26,074 nt of DNA from a virus. Each line of letters begins with the position of its first letter. Positions within the stretch are counted from its first letter, which is position 1. The stretch is taken from positions 1-26,074 of the IMG/VR virus record IMGVR_UViG_3300047319_000501; one strand, written 5' to 3'. The position numbers and the translations under genes are program-made. The notes under the pieces were generated by a model. The model was not told where the DNA came from. It worked only from the letters and a program-made list of their open reading frames with translations, and made no database searches. Below, one piece after another: positions 8,480 through 14,389 of the stretch.

Positions 8480-8701
8480 TCAGCCGATACGCGGCGTCAC
8501 GGTGTTGTAGCCGCCCGGGCCTGCCTTGTTCCACTTGGTCGCGTGGTGTTTGACGACGTGGCGTTTGACGGTGCAGGTCTGGACGTAGTAGGTGGTGGTG
8601 CCGCGCTTGAAGTGCGTCCAGTGGCAGGACGGTGTTGCGTTGGCGCTGATCGGGGCGGCGAGCGCTGCCATTGCGGCCACCGCTGCGAGCGTGAGTCTCA
8701 C
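8480..8701 (-). CDS. Small secreted cationic peptide, unknown function
   Basis: A 73-residue protein on the minus strand. It has a clear Sec signal peptide: MRLTLAAV start, hydrophobic core, and an 'ANA' cleavage site at residues 20-22. The predicted mature part is about 51 residues and strongly basic, with His/Lys-rich stretches ('CTVKRHVVKHHATKW'), aromatic residues and two cysteines (26 and 43) that could form one disulfide. I recognise no family. Its GTG start overlaps the stop of the upstream ribbon-helix-helix gene by 4 bases, so the two form an operon facing the late genes. The secreted, cationic character would suit an envelope- or surface-acting factor such as a superinfection blocker, but that is only a guess. 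Confidence 0.6.
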   Translation of the reverse strand: MRLTLAAVAAMAALAAPISANATPSCHWTHFKRGTTTYYVQTCTVKRHVVKHHATKWNKAGPGGYNTVTPRIG

Positions 8702-8853
8702 TTCTCCTCCTCGTACTGCTTGCGGGCGAGCCAGCCTTGAAGCGTAACGCGTACGAACTCGGAGAGGCTCATGTCGAGCTCGTCGGCGAGTCGTTGCAGT
8801 TCGTCGCGCATCTTCGGGGCGACCCGCACCTGGATGACTGTCTTAGGTTCCAT
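8698..8853 (-). CDS. Small ribbon-helix-helix DNA-binding protein
   Basis: A 51-residue protein with ATG at 8853-8851 on the minus strand. The sequence reads 'KTVIQVRVAPKMRDELQRLADELDMSLSEFVRVTLQGWLARK': one strand (TVIQVRVA), helix A (PKMRDELQRLADEL), a 'DMSLSEF' turn and helix B. This is the classic MetJ/Arc/CopG-type ribbon-helix-helix layout. Such proteins bind operators as dimers and often repress their own operon. No Shine-Dalgarno is visible. A TACAGT hexamer lies 7 bases before the start codon, so a leaderless transcript is possible. It is followed by the secreted peptide gene with a GTGA overlap. Confidence 0.72.
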   Translation of the reverse strand: MEPKTVIQVRVAPKMRDELQRLADELDMSLSEFVRVTLQGWLARKQYEEEK

Positions 8854-8919
8854 ACCCACGACTGTACTACAAACGGGCTACGCCGCTATCCGTAGAAACC
8901 CCGCAGCCGAAGGAGCAGC

Positions 8920-9408
8920 ATGACCACAACCCGTAAGCTCTGCTACCCGCACCCGCTCGGCGCCGCGAGCCACGTGCTCATGTACGGCAACAAGCCGGGA
9001 CTCCACCCCACCGCCGGGCTCGCCCACAACTGGGCGCTCGACTTCATGACCGCGGGCGGCACACTCATCCTCGCCGTCGAGGCCGGCACGATCTGGCGGC
9101 TCTCCGGCCACAACCCGAACGAGGGCGTCATCGACGGCGACATCTACGGGTGGAACACATACCTCCACACCCGAGACGGGCTCATGTACTTCTACACCCA
9201 TCAGGGTAGCCGCAACGTCCACGTCGGAGACCGCGTAAAGAAGGGCCAGGTGATCGGAGCAGTAGGACTATGGCCAGGAGATCCAGGGCGCAGCCACACC
9301 CATCTCGGGGTAACCCACCCGATGGGGGAGCGCGCGTCGAAACGTGCGATCCTGAACGTGGCCGAAGCACCGCACGTCCAAGGCACCTACCCGAAGGAGG
9401 CGGCATGA
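8920..9408 (+). CDS. M23-family metalloendopeptidase, likely endolysin
   Basis: A 162-residue LytM/M23-type protein. Zinc ligands expected for the fold are visible: H36 and D41 ('AHNWALD', one residue longer than the usual HxxxD), the 'YTHQG' segment with H94, and the 'SHTHLG' motif (H126, H128). Between them is the typical 'VHVGDRVKKGQVIGAVG' hairpin (residues 100-116). These enzymes cut peptide cross-links in peptidoglycan. No signal peptide is present, so release would need a holin, and several small membrane proteins follow. ATG 8920 has a good ribosome site (AAGGAGC). It is the first plus-strand gene after the tail genes and opens the lysis region. Confidence 0.85.
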   Translation: MTTTRKLCYPHPLGAASHVLMYGNKPGLHPTAGLAHNWALDFMTAGGTLILAVEAGTIWRLSGHNPNEGVIDGDIYGWNTYLHTRDGLMYFYTHQGSRNVHVGDRVKKGQVIGAVGLWPGDPGRSHTHLGVTHPMGERASKRAILNVAEAPHVQGTYPKEAA

Positions 9409-9647
9409 CCGTCGAGAAGACAGGGCAACGCAAACTCGTGCTGTTCAGTTACAACAAGGCGGTCGTGAAGGGCCGCACCGTCTCCGTGCAAGCAGCGCAG
9501 GGCGACGCCGAGCCGGTCGAGAAGAAGAACCCGCCGAACCACGGCACCGCCTACGTCGCGTTCGGCCACGACTTCGTCGGCGAGAGTCACATCCGCGTCG
9601 TCGGCTCCAGCGGCGGAGAAGACGACGGCACCATCGCCGTCGACTAA
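9405..9647 (+). CDS. Small beta-rich protein of unknown function in lysis operon
   Basis: An 80-residue protein. The ATG at 9405 overlaps the endopeptidase stop (ATGA) and has GAAGGAGG upstream, so it is preferred over more upstream in-frame starts. Predicted strands include 'RKLVLFSYNKAVV', 'RTVSVQAAQG', 'GTAYVAFGHDFVGESHIRVVGSS'; the C-terminus is acidic (GGEDDGTIAVD). No membrane segment or recognisable motif. It could be a cofactor or virion accessory protein made with the endolysin; I do not recognise the family. Confidence 0.6.
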   Translation: MTVEKTGQRKLVLFSYNKAVVKGRTVSVQAAQGDAEPVEKKNPPNHGTAYVAFGHDFVGESHIRVVGSSGGEDDGTIAVD

Positions 9648-9668
9648 CGAAGTGCAGCCCTCGTTCAT

Positions 9669-9686
9669 AGCCGGGCGGCCCCGGCT
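9669..9686 (+). other. Intergenic hairpin
   Basis: A perfect 7-base-pair inverted repeat (AGCCGGG 9669-9675, CCCGGCT 9680-9686) with a CGGC loop lies in the 62-base gap before the first membrane-protein gene. It lacks a T run, so it is not a classical terminator; it may stabilise or separate mRNA segments. Confidence 0.4.
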
Positions 9687-9709
9687 GATCTGCGGTTCTG
9701 CCACGCGCG

Positions 9710-9979
9710 GTGGAACCCGTGATCCCTGACGTCCTTGCCGCCGGAGGCACCGACCTCGCCACTGTCGCCGTGCTGATCCTCGCCGTGCTCGGCTTTGCCT
9801 ACACTCTCTACTCGGGGCGGCGCACCAGCAGCAGTAACTACGAGGGCGAGCAGTCTGACAGGATCACCGACCTGCTCCGCCAGCGTGACGAGGCCAAGGC
9901 CGATCTCGCGAACTGCGAGCAGATGAACCGTGCGCTCGAGCGGGCGATCGCGCACCTGGAGAACGGTGGGAACAACTGA
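9710..9979 (+). CDS. Membrane protein with coiled coil, holin or spanin-like candidate
   Basis: An 89-residue protein from GTG 9710. Residues about 12-34 form one transmembrane helix ('TDLATVAVLILAVLGFAYTLYSG') followed by basic residues (RR). Residues about 44-86 form an amphipathic coiled coil ('SDRITDLLRQRDEAKADLANCEQMNRALERAIAHLENG'). The layout, an N-terminal anchor with a cytoplasmic coiled coil, is seen in small phage lysis and envelope proteins. It lies just after the endolysin pair and overlaps the next membrane-protein gene by one base. Function is inferred from topology and neighbours only. Confidence 0.6.
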   Translation: MEPVIPDVLAAGGTDLATVAVLILAVLGFAYTLYSGRRTSSSNYEGEQSDRITDLLRQRDEAKADLANCEQMNRALERAIAHLENGGNN

Positions 9980-10257
9980 TGCTCGGGAGCGGCCGCTACC
10001 ACGTAACCCAGGGCGCCGCCATCGGGCTCGCCATCTCCTGGGTGGCGTTACTCATCCTCTCCGGCGTCATGCTCTACCAGGTTCGGCTACTCGGCAACGA
10101 GCAGCACGAGCGCACGCACGCCGACGACGTCACCACCTGCGCGTTCCGCACCGCCATCGAGGCTAGCCTGGCGCTAGTGCATGCCGCGCCACAATACGAG
10201 GCCCAGTTCCGGCGCATCCTCGAATCGCTGCCTCCCGTCACGTGTCCGCCGCCGTAG
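9979..10257 (+). CDS. Single-pass membrane protein in lysis region
   Basis: A 92-residue protein whose ATG shares a base with the preceding stop. It has a short N-terminal stretch, one strong transmembrane helix (about residues 12-34, 'GAAIGLAISWVALLILSGVMLYQV'), then a hydrophilic C-terminal domain ('ERTHADDVTTCAFRTAIEASLALVHAAPQYEAQFRRILESLPP') with two cysteines. This is a holin-like size and topology, but no holin family motif is visible. It may pair with the preceding coiled-coil membrane protein. Confidence 0.55.
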   Translation: MLGSGRYHVTQGAAIGLAISWVALLILSGVMLYQVRLLGNEQHERTHADDVTTCAFRTAIEASLALVHAAPQYEAQFRRILESLPPVTCPPP

Positions 10258-10319
10258 CGGTGATCGTCATCGTCGTCTGCCTACTCCTCGCCGGAATCGT
10301 CATCGGCAAATGGCTCTAG
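10242..10319 (+). CDS. Single-helix membrane micropeptide (25 residues)
   Basis: GTG 10242 to TAG 10317-10319. Almost the whole product is one hydrophobic helix ('AVAVIVIVVCLLLAGIVIG') ending in K-W-L. It overlaps the previous gene by 16 bases and has no clear ribosome site, so translation would be coupled to the upstream gene. A frame this hydrophobic, followed at once by a second similar micropeptide, is unlikely to be chance, but expression is not proven. Confidence 0.5.
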   Translation: MSAAVAVIVIVVCLLLAGIVIGKWL

Positions 10320-10329
10320 GAAGGAAACC

Positions 10330-10410
10330 GTGACCAACACTCAGAGCTGGATACTCCTCGTCGAGGTGGGCGTCCTCGCTGTTGTCGCGCTCCTCGGCGT
10401 CCGCCACTAG
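10330..10410 (+). CDS. Single-helix membrane micropeptide (26 residues)
   Basis: GTG 10330 to TAG 10408-10410, with a good ribosome site (AGGAAGGAAA, 10319-10328). The product has a short polar start (MTNTQS) and a hydrophobic helix ('WILLVEVGVLAVVALLGV') with one buried Glu, ending in R-H. It lies between another micropeptide and a holin-like gene. The strong ribosome site and spacing support a real gene; no family is recognised. Confidence 0.55.
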   Translation: MTNTQSWILLVEVGVLAVVALLGVRH

Positions 10411-10420
10411 AAAGGACACC

Positions 10421-10729
10421 GTGCCACACACACCGCAGAAACCTACGCCGCCGGCCACCGGGCCACCTCCACCGCCGTCGAGCCCGACGACCATACTGGC
10501 GCCGCCGACACCGCCCGGGCAACTCTCCACCCCGGACGTCACCGTCGCCCAGATCGGGGCGCTCGTCACGTTCATCGTCGCCCAAGCTGTGGCGTGGGGC
10601 TGGATCCACGACGCCTCCGGGCAGAAGCTCGTCGCGCTCGGCGGCATCATCATCCCCGTCGCCTGGAAAATCTCCGACAGCATCATCCGCCACGGCCGCT
10701 CGACGGGTAACGCCAGCAGGACGGGGTAG
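10421..10729 (+). CDS. Holin-like membrane protein with proline-rich N-terminus
   Basis: A 102-residue protein. GTG 10421 is chosen because AAAGGA (10411-10416) precedes it; an in-frame GTG at 10382 would overlap the micropeptide gene. Residues 1-34 are Pro/Thr-rich. Two hydrophobic segments follow: 'VAQIGALVTFIVAQAVAWGW' (about 41-60) and 'LVALGGIIIPVAWKIS' (about 70-86), with a short hydrophilic turn between, then a basic tail ('RHGRS'). The two-helix hairpin plus basic tail is common in actinophage holin-like proteins near the endolysin. This is the best holin candidate in the window. Confidence 0.62.
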   Translation: MPHTPQKPTPPATGPPPPPSSPTTILAPPTPPGQLSTPDVTVAQIGALVTFIVAQAVAWGWIHDASGQKLVALGGIIIPVAWKISDSIIRHGRSTGNASRTG

Positions 10730-10732
10730 GGT

Positions 10733-11062
10733 ATGCCGCGCGTGCCGTCATCACCCCGCCACGAGCTCAGCCAGGCAATCGACCAGGTCAACGCACGGCT
10801 CGACGTGATCGAGCGACACCTCGAGTCCATCATGCGGAAGCTCCGCTCTATAGCCCACGACGAAAGGATCATCATGGCCGACCAAGCAGCACTCGACGCA
10901 GCCATCACCACGCTCCAGACGGCGGTGGACGCGATCGTCGCCAAGCTCGGCGAGGCAGCACCTGCCGTCGACTTCCAGCCGGAGATCGACATGCTCGCCA
11001 AGGCGACCGACGAGATCACCGCGGCGCTCGCACCGCCGGCACCGGCCGAGCCGCCTGCATGA
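10733..11062 (+). CDS. Helical coiled-coil protein, two possible starts
   Basis: A 109-residue protein from ATG 10733. It has an N-terminal coiled coil ('ELSQAIDQVNARLDVIERHLESIMRKLRSI') and a second helical half ('LDAAITTLQTAVDAIVAKLG', 'FQPEIDMLAKATDEITAAL') with an Ala/Pro-rich end. A second in-frame ATG at 10874 has a better ribosome site (GAAAGGA about 7 bases upstream) and would give a 62-residue product beginning MADQAALDAA, a start common for small actinophage coiled-coil proteins. Both forms may be made. No catalytic motif; function unknown. Confidence 0.6.
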   Translation: MPRVPSSPRHELSQAIDQVNARLDVIERHLESIMRKLRSIAHDERIIMADQAALDAAITTLQTAVDAIVAKLGEAAPAVDFQPEIDMLAKATDEITAALAPPAPAEPPA

Positions 11063-11850
11063 CCACGATCTGGCAGCGGTTGCTTGGGTTCGTCGCGACC
11101 GCGGAGAACCTCGGCGACCTCGGCCGCTTCGCCGCCATCGGCGGGGCGGCCATCCTGCCAGTCCTCTACGGCGACGACGCGAGCGGTCCGTGGAACCTCG
11201 CCAACATCGAGCAGATCAAGCAGCAGGCCGCAGCCCACGGGATCAGGGTCGGCTGCTGGGCCAACGGCTGGGCGGGCGACCCGCACCACGACGCTATGCA
11301 GATCGCGTCCATCGTCCACGGCCACGAGCTCGACCCTGTCATCCTCGACTGCGAGGCCGCCTACCAGCAGCACCCCGACGTGTTCCCGTGGCTGCTCAAA
11401 GACGTCCGGACGGCGCTGCCGCACGCGCAGCTCGGCGTCTCGACCAACTCCCTGAACGACAGCCTGATCTGGAACGGCCGCGGGCTCAACCCGCGCGAGT
11501 CGGCCCGCAGGCTCGGCTACCGCGCGCTACCGCAGTGGTACAGCTCGCCGAACTACTCGGGCGTCTGGACGGACCCACTCACGAACATGCAGTGGCTACA
11601 CGACCACGGCACCGAGGACAACTTCAACGACCCCACCTATAAGAACCAGCGGGCCGTCCCGCTCAGTTACGTCCACGGCACGCTCGAAGTCACCGGGCTC
11701 GAGGACGCGTCGCTGGCCGTGTCGCTCGGCCGGTGCTCCGAGGCCCGGCGGTACGGGCTAACCCCCGGGCTGAGCGTCTACCTGCTGGAGAACATGCCCG
11801 ACGCCGACTACTCGCTCCTGGCGAGCCAGCGGGGCAAGTTGTACCTTTAG
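11059..11850 (+). CDS. TIM-barrel-type glycoside-hydrolase-like protein
   Basis: A 263-residue protein whose ATG overlaps the previous stop (ATGA). Features suggest a lysozyme-like or GH25/DUF1906-like barrel: 'AAILPVLYGDD' (strand 1), 'GIRVGCWANGWAGDP' (residues 61-74), and 'LDPVILDCEAAYQ' (residues 91-103) with a D97-C-E99 pair where GH25 enzymes carry their catalytic acidic residues. Later come 'AQLGVSTNS' and 'RALPQWYSSPNYSG' strands. It ends the lysis region just before a terminator. It may be a second peptidoglycan hydrolase or a virion-bound glycan-cleaving protein; the active site is only inferred from the motif pattern. Confidence 0.58.
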   Translation: MTTIWQRLLGFVATAENLGDLGRFAAIGGAAILPVLYGDDASGPWNLANIEQIKQQAAAHGIRVGCWANGWAGDPHHDAMQIASIVHGHELDPVILDCEAAYQQHPDVFPWLLKDVRTALPHAQLGVSTNSLNDSLIWNGRGLNPRESARRLGYRALPQWYSSPNYSGVWTDPLTNMQWLHDHGTEDNFNDPTYKNQRAVPLSYVHGTLEVTGLEDASLAVSLGRCSEARRYGLTPGLSVYLLENMPDADYSLLASQRGKLYL

Positions 11851-11873
11851 AGCCGCACGCGCCGATACGTGCC

Positions 11874-11915
11874 GACCGCCGTCCTCGACCTTCGGGTCAG
11901 GGGCGGCGGTCTTTT
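11874..11915 (+). terminator. Rho-independent terminator with UUCG loop
   Basis: A perfect 8-base-pair outer stem (GACCGCCG 11874-11881 / CGGCGGTC 11904-11911) encloses an inner GACC-TTCG-GGTC hairpin (11887-11898) with a stable UUCG tetraloop. It is followed at once by TTTT (11912-11915). It lies 24 bases after the hydrolase stop and would end the late/lysis transcript. Confidence 0.85.
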
Positions 11916-11937
11916 GCGTTTCCGTAGAAAGTACGTA

Positions 11938-11966
11938 TGGACTTGTATAACAGTCTGGTGTATAAC
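11938..11966 (+). promoter_or_regulatory. Candidate early promoter with repeated octamer
   Basis: A TGGACT (11938-11943) and TATAAC (11961-11966) pair are spaced by 17 bases in an unusually AT-rich patch directly after the terminator. The octamer GTATAACA occurs twice (11945-11952 and 11960-11967), 15 bases apart, one copy overlapping the -10 box, so it could be an operator. The start point would be near 11973, upstream of the well-placed ribosome site of the next gene. Confidence 0.55.
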
Positions 11967-11999
11967 ATAACCATGGACACCGAGACACAGGAGAAGGAA

Positions 12000-12173
12000 A
12001 TGCAGACCAAGGCGCAGCAGGAGATGGACGCGCGGATGGCGACCTACCGCGCGCAAGTGCGCGAGACCTTCGGCCAGATGAGCGACGAGGCTCTGGTCTT
12101 CCAGAACAGCATCATCGTCGGCGGAATCGACGCCGAAGAAGTCGAGCGCGAACTCAACCGCCGCCGCGGCTGA
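12000..12173 (+). CDS. Small helical protein, first early gene
   Basis: A 57-residue protein from ATG 12000, chosen because AGGAGAAGGA lies directly upstream; in-frame ATGs at 11937 and 11973 fall in or beside the proposed promoter. The sequence is highly charged and helical ('AQQEMDARMATYRAQVRETFGQMSDEALVFQNSIIVGG', then 'AEEVERELNRRRG'). No known motif. As the first gene after the promoter it may be an early regulator or a host-acting protein, but nothing shows this directly. Confidence 0.6.
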   Translation: MQTKAQQEMDARMATYRAQVRETFGQMSDEALVFQNSIIVGGIDAEEVERELNRRRG

Positions 12174-12178
12174 TCAAA

Positions 12179-12322
12179 ATGCCGCGGCTCAAGGAGCGCC
12201 TCGACCGCCTCATCGCTCTCCGCCTCACCACCGAGCAGTACAACAAGGTGGCTAAGCGGGCGGCGGCGAACAAGCAGTCGGTGAGCGCCCAGATCCGCGA
12301 CCTAATCAAGGAGGCAGCGTGA
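12179..12322 (+). CDS. Small ribbon-helix-helix-like DNA-binding protein
   Basis: A 47-residue protein from ATG 12179. 'RLDRLIALRLTTEQYNKVAKRAAANKQSVSAQIRDLIKEAA' fits the strand-helix-helix pattern: a strand (RLIALRLT), helix A (TEQYNKVAKRAAANK), turn (QSVSA) and helix B (QIRDLIKEA). It would bind DNA as a dimer, perhaps at the octamers upstream. Its last codons and stop form part of a 26-base repeat that recurs at the end of the next gene. Confidence 0.68.
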   Translation: MPRLKERLDRLIALRLTTEQYNKVAKRAAANKQSVSAQIRDLIKEAA

Positions 12323-12330
12323 CCACCACC
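12305..12330 (+). repeat. 26-bp direct repeat, copy 1
   Basis: This segment holds the last codons (IKEAA), an AAGGAGG ribosome site, the TGA stop and the GTG start plus three ACC codons of the next gene. It recurs exactly at 12454-12479, 149 bases later, so a whole gene-junction unit is duplicated. Confidence 0.85.
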
Positions 12331-12471
12331 ACGCAGACCGCACACGGCAAAGCATGGCGCGCCAGCGCCCGCGAGTCCATGCGGCGCGACCGCGACCGCA
12401 TCGCCGAACTACAGGCCCAGGGTATGACCGCTGAGCAAGCATGGGCGCAACTCATCAAGGAGGCAGCGTGA
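12319..12471 (+). CDS. Small basic helical protein
   Basis: A 50-residue protein from GTG 12319, overlapping the preceding stop (GTGA). It begins MTTTTQ and is helical and basic ('WRASARESMRRDRDRIAELQAQGMTAEQAWAQL'). It ends in the same IKEAA as the gene before it because both ends fall in the 26-base repeat. The 'QGMTAEQAWAQLI' portion looks like a short two-helix element. No family recognised. Confidence 0.55.
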   Translation: MTTTTQTAHGKAWRASARESMRRDRDRIAELQAQGMTAEQAWAQLIKEAA

Positions 12472-12479
12472 CCACCACC
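12454..12479 (+). repeat. 26-bp direct repeat, copy 2
   Basis: Exact copy of 12305-12330. Here the start codon it supplies (GTG 12468) opens only an 8-codon frame, so this copy may serve as a translation-initiation or coupling unit for the next gene. Confidence 0.85.
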
Positions 12480-12494
12480 CGCAAAATCGCGTGA
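12468..12494 (+). CDS. 8-residue leader peptide (MTTTRKIA)
   Basis: GTG 12468 to TGA 12492-12494. It has a full ribosome site (AAGGAGG) from the repeat, and its stop overlaps the GTG start of the zinc-finger gene at 12491. It looks like a remnant of a duplicated gene start that now works as a coupling leader. Whether the peptide has any role of its own is unknown. Confidence 0.4.
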   Translation: MTTTRKIA

Positions 12495-12703
12495 CTGCGC
12501 CGCTGCTCAACTGCCCAGGCCACTCGAACCCCGCCACCGGTAAACACGTCGAAGGCTGCGGCGAAGTCGAACCGATCACCATGCACCTACTCACCCGCAT
12601 CAACGGCCGACGAGAACACGTACCCGTATTGGTCTGCCCGCACTGCAAACGCAGGCTGCTACCAACAGCGGCGGAGATTGAACGGACTAGAGGAGGAACG
12701 TGA
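12491..12703 (+). CDS. Small zinc-binding protein
   Basis: A 70-residue protein from GTG 12491. It has metal-ligand pairs: 'CPGH' near residue 8, 'HVEGCGE' near 19-24, and a 'CPHCKRRL' knuckle near 49-56, a likely single zinc site with a knuckle at each end of a beta hairpin. It lies directly before, and overlaps, the nuclease gene (GTGA). Small zinc proteins like this are common in phage early operons and may bind nucleic acid; the family is not recognised. Confidence 0.62.
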   Translation: MTAPLLNCPGHSNPATGKHVEGCGEVEPITMHLLTRINGRREHVPVLVCPHCKRRLLPTAAEIERTRGGT

Positions 12704-13578
12704 CACCGATCAAGACGACGATGAAGACCGGCCAACGCTTCTACGAGTGGCAGGGGCAACGCTGTTGGAGTGTGACAACGATCATCGGGCAGGGGCTGCC
12801 CAAGCCCGCGCTGATCAACTGGGCGAAAAAGTTTACTGCCGAGTACGCGATCGACAACTACGCCCGGCTCGGCACGCTGCTCGAGCCCAGCCCGGACGGG
12901 TTTGTGGATCGCGCCGGCGCGCTCGACTGGTTGAAGAACGCCTCGTTCCGCGACCGCGACCGAAAGGCCGACATCGGTACCGCCGTTCATGAGGCAACCG
13001 AGGCGCACGTGCTCGGCAAGCCCGCGCCACCGTGGCCGGCCGAGATCAAGCCGCGGATGGCGATGTTCGAGCGGTTCCTTGCCGACTGGTCGCCGCAGTA
13101 CGAAGACGGTATGACAGAGGCGAGCTGCTTCAACCTGGCCGAGTCCTACGCCGGGACGCTCGATGCCATCGTGGTGATCGGCGGACGCAAGTATCTGATG
13201 GACGTCAAGACTGGCGGCAAAGACATCTACCCGGACGTGGCGCTGCAACTCGCCGCGTATCGGGCGGCCGAGTTTATCGCCGCCCCGGACGGCTCTGCGG
13301 TGCCGATGCCGGAAGTAGACGGCTGCCTCGCCCTCCACCTCCCCGAGACGGGCGACTACTCGCTGATCGAAGTACGTGCGGACGAGGAGGTGCTAACCGC
13401 CTTCAAATTCGTGCGAGAAGTGTTCCGCTGGCAGGAGTCCACGTCCAAGTCGGTGCTGCTCGGCCCGTTCCCGTCCACGCTCGAGAGCGCGCCGATCGAG
13501 GAAGTCGTAGAAGCGGTCAGTCAACTCGGCATCGCGACCGTCGCTCGCGGACAGACTGACCTACCACCCAACTACTAG
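12700..13578 (+). CDS. Cas4/RecB-like PD-(D/E)XK exonuclease
   Basis: A 292-residue protein from GTG 12700. Nuclease-core motifs are visible in order: 'GTAVHE' (residues 93-98), E140 in the following strand, 'YAGTLD' (150-155, catalytic Asp155), 'YLMDVKT' (165-171, D168 and K170) and 'QLAAY' (183-187). This is the Cas4/RecB exonuclease arrangement. No four-cysteine iron-sulfur cluster is seen, so it is nearer to phage RecB-type exonucleases than to canonical Cas4. It likely acts in recombination or end processing of phage DNA. No CRISPR repeats are nearby. Confidence 0.82.
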   Translation: MTPIKTTMKTGQRFYEWQGQRCWSVTTIIGQGLPKPALINWAKKFTAEYAIDNYARLGTLLEPSPDGFVDRAGALDWLKNASFRDRDRKADIGTAVHEATEAHVLGKPAPPWPAEIKPRMAMFERFLADWSPQYEDGMTEASCFNLAESYAGTLDAIVVIGGRKYLMDVKTGGKDIYPDVALQLAAYRAAEFIAAPDGSAVPMPEVDGCLALHLPETGDYSLIEVRADEEVLTAFKFVREVFRWQESTSKSVLLGPFPSTLESAPIEEVVEAVSQLGIATVARGQTDLPPNY

Positions 13579-13586
13579 GAGGACGT

Positions 13587-13775
13587 GTGACCACCACCAC
13601 ACCGATCGACGACTGGGCCGAACAGATCGGCGACGGCATGCTACAGCCACTACGCCAAGTCGGGCTACTGCTCGCGCACGAGATCGAGCGCACGCAGGCG
13701 CAACTCGCCGACCTCGACGTGTACGTGCGGGCGATGGAGCGCAGGCTGGAGAAGCTCGAGGAGCGGGTGCTCTGA
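13587..13775 (+). CDS. Small coiled-coil protein
   Basis: A 62-residue protein from GTG 13587 with TAGGAGGA upstream. It starts MTTTTP, sharing its first 14 bases (GTGACCACCACCAC) with the gene at 12319. The rest is a long amphipathic helix ('LRQVGLLLAHEIERTQAQLADLDVYVRAMERRLEKLEERVL') typical of a dimeric coiled coil. No further function can be read. Confidence 0.6.
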   Translation: MTTTTPIDDWAEQIGDGMLQPLRQVGLLLAHEIERTQAQLADLDVYVRAMERRLEKLEERVL

Positions 13776-13777
13776 GC

Positions 13778-14389
13778 GTGCTGATGCTCGTCAGCGGAGC
13801 CACCGTCGTCGTGAACGAACACCGAGGACACCCCAACCTCGGACTGCTCGCGGTGCCGAAGGCGGGCAACGCTCCCGAGCATTACCAGGGCTGGCGGTGG
13901 GCGGCAGACAACGGTGCCTTCGACGGCTTCAACGAGTCGCTGTTCCTGCGGATGCTGGACAAACTCAGTGACGTGCCCGGCTGCCTGTTCCTTGCCTGCC
14001 CCGACGTCGTCGCCGACGCTGCCGCGACGCTGTGCCTGTTCGAGGAGTGGGCGCCCCGGCTCGCTGACTGGCCGCTCGCGCTAGTAGCCCAGGACGGGCT
14101 CACGAGCGACATGGTTCCGTGGGATCAGATCTCCTGCCTGTTCGTCGGCGGCAGCACCACCTGGAAACTCGGCGCCGAAGCTGCTGCACTGGTTGATGAG
14201 GCGAACACTCGCGGCAAATGGACGCATATGGGGCGGGTCAATACGTTCCGCCGCATCGACTACGCGCTCGCGCTCAACTGCGACTCCATCGACGGCACGA
14301 ACTGGTCGCGCTACTCACGGCTCAGGATTCCGGGCGGACTACGCCGCCTAGAGAACGAACACCTACTACTACGGGAGGTCCTGCATTGA
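13778..14389 (+). CDS. dpdA: DpdA-like 7-deazaguanine DNA transglycosylase
   Basis: A 203-residue protein resembling the short phage DpdA branch of the tRNA-guanine transglycosylase (TGT) fold. TGT-like landmarks appear in order: 'AADNGAF' (residues 42-48, D44 parallel to the D-S-G-G-F base-binding motif), 'CPDVV' (74-78), 'VAQDG' (103-107), 'FVGGSTTWK' (122-130), 'HMGRVN' (150-155) and 'CDSIDGTNWSR' (168-178), where D172 lies where TGT carries its nucleophile before the PTR motif. The C-terminal zinc site of tRNA enzymes is missing, as expected for a DNA enzyme. It would swap guanine in DNA for a 7-deazaguanine such as preQ0 or preQ1. The next gene encodes a matching precursor transporter, which strengthens the call. 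Start GTG 13778; ATG 13784 is possible. Confidence 0.72.
   Translation: MLMLVSGATVVVNEHRGHPNLGLLAVPKAGNAPEHYQGWRWAADNGAFDGFNESLFLRMLDKLSDVPGCLFLACPDVVADAAATLCLFEEWAPRLADWPLALVAQDGLTSDMVPWDQISCLFVGGSTTWKLGAEAAALVDEANTRGKWTHMGRVNTFRRIDYALALNCDSIDGTNWSRYSRLRIPGGLRRLENEHLLLREVLH

Noticed and set aside
8474-8500. GTGACG/CGTCAC inverted repeat between convergent genes as a two-way terminator
   Set aside because: Stem of only 6 pairs with a 15-base loop and no T run on either strand.
12700-13578. Cas4-like gene as a sign of a CRISPR system
   Set aside because: No repeat-spacer array or other cas gene is present, and the protein lacks the four-cysteine cluster; phage RecB-type exonuclease is the simpler reading.
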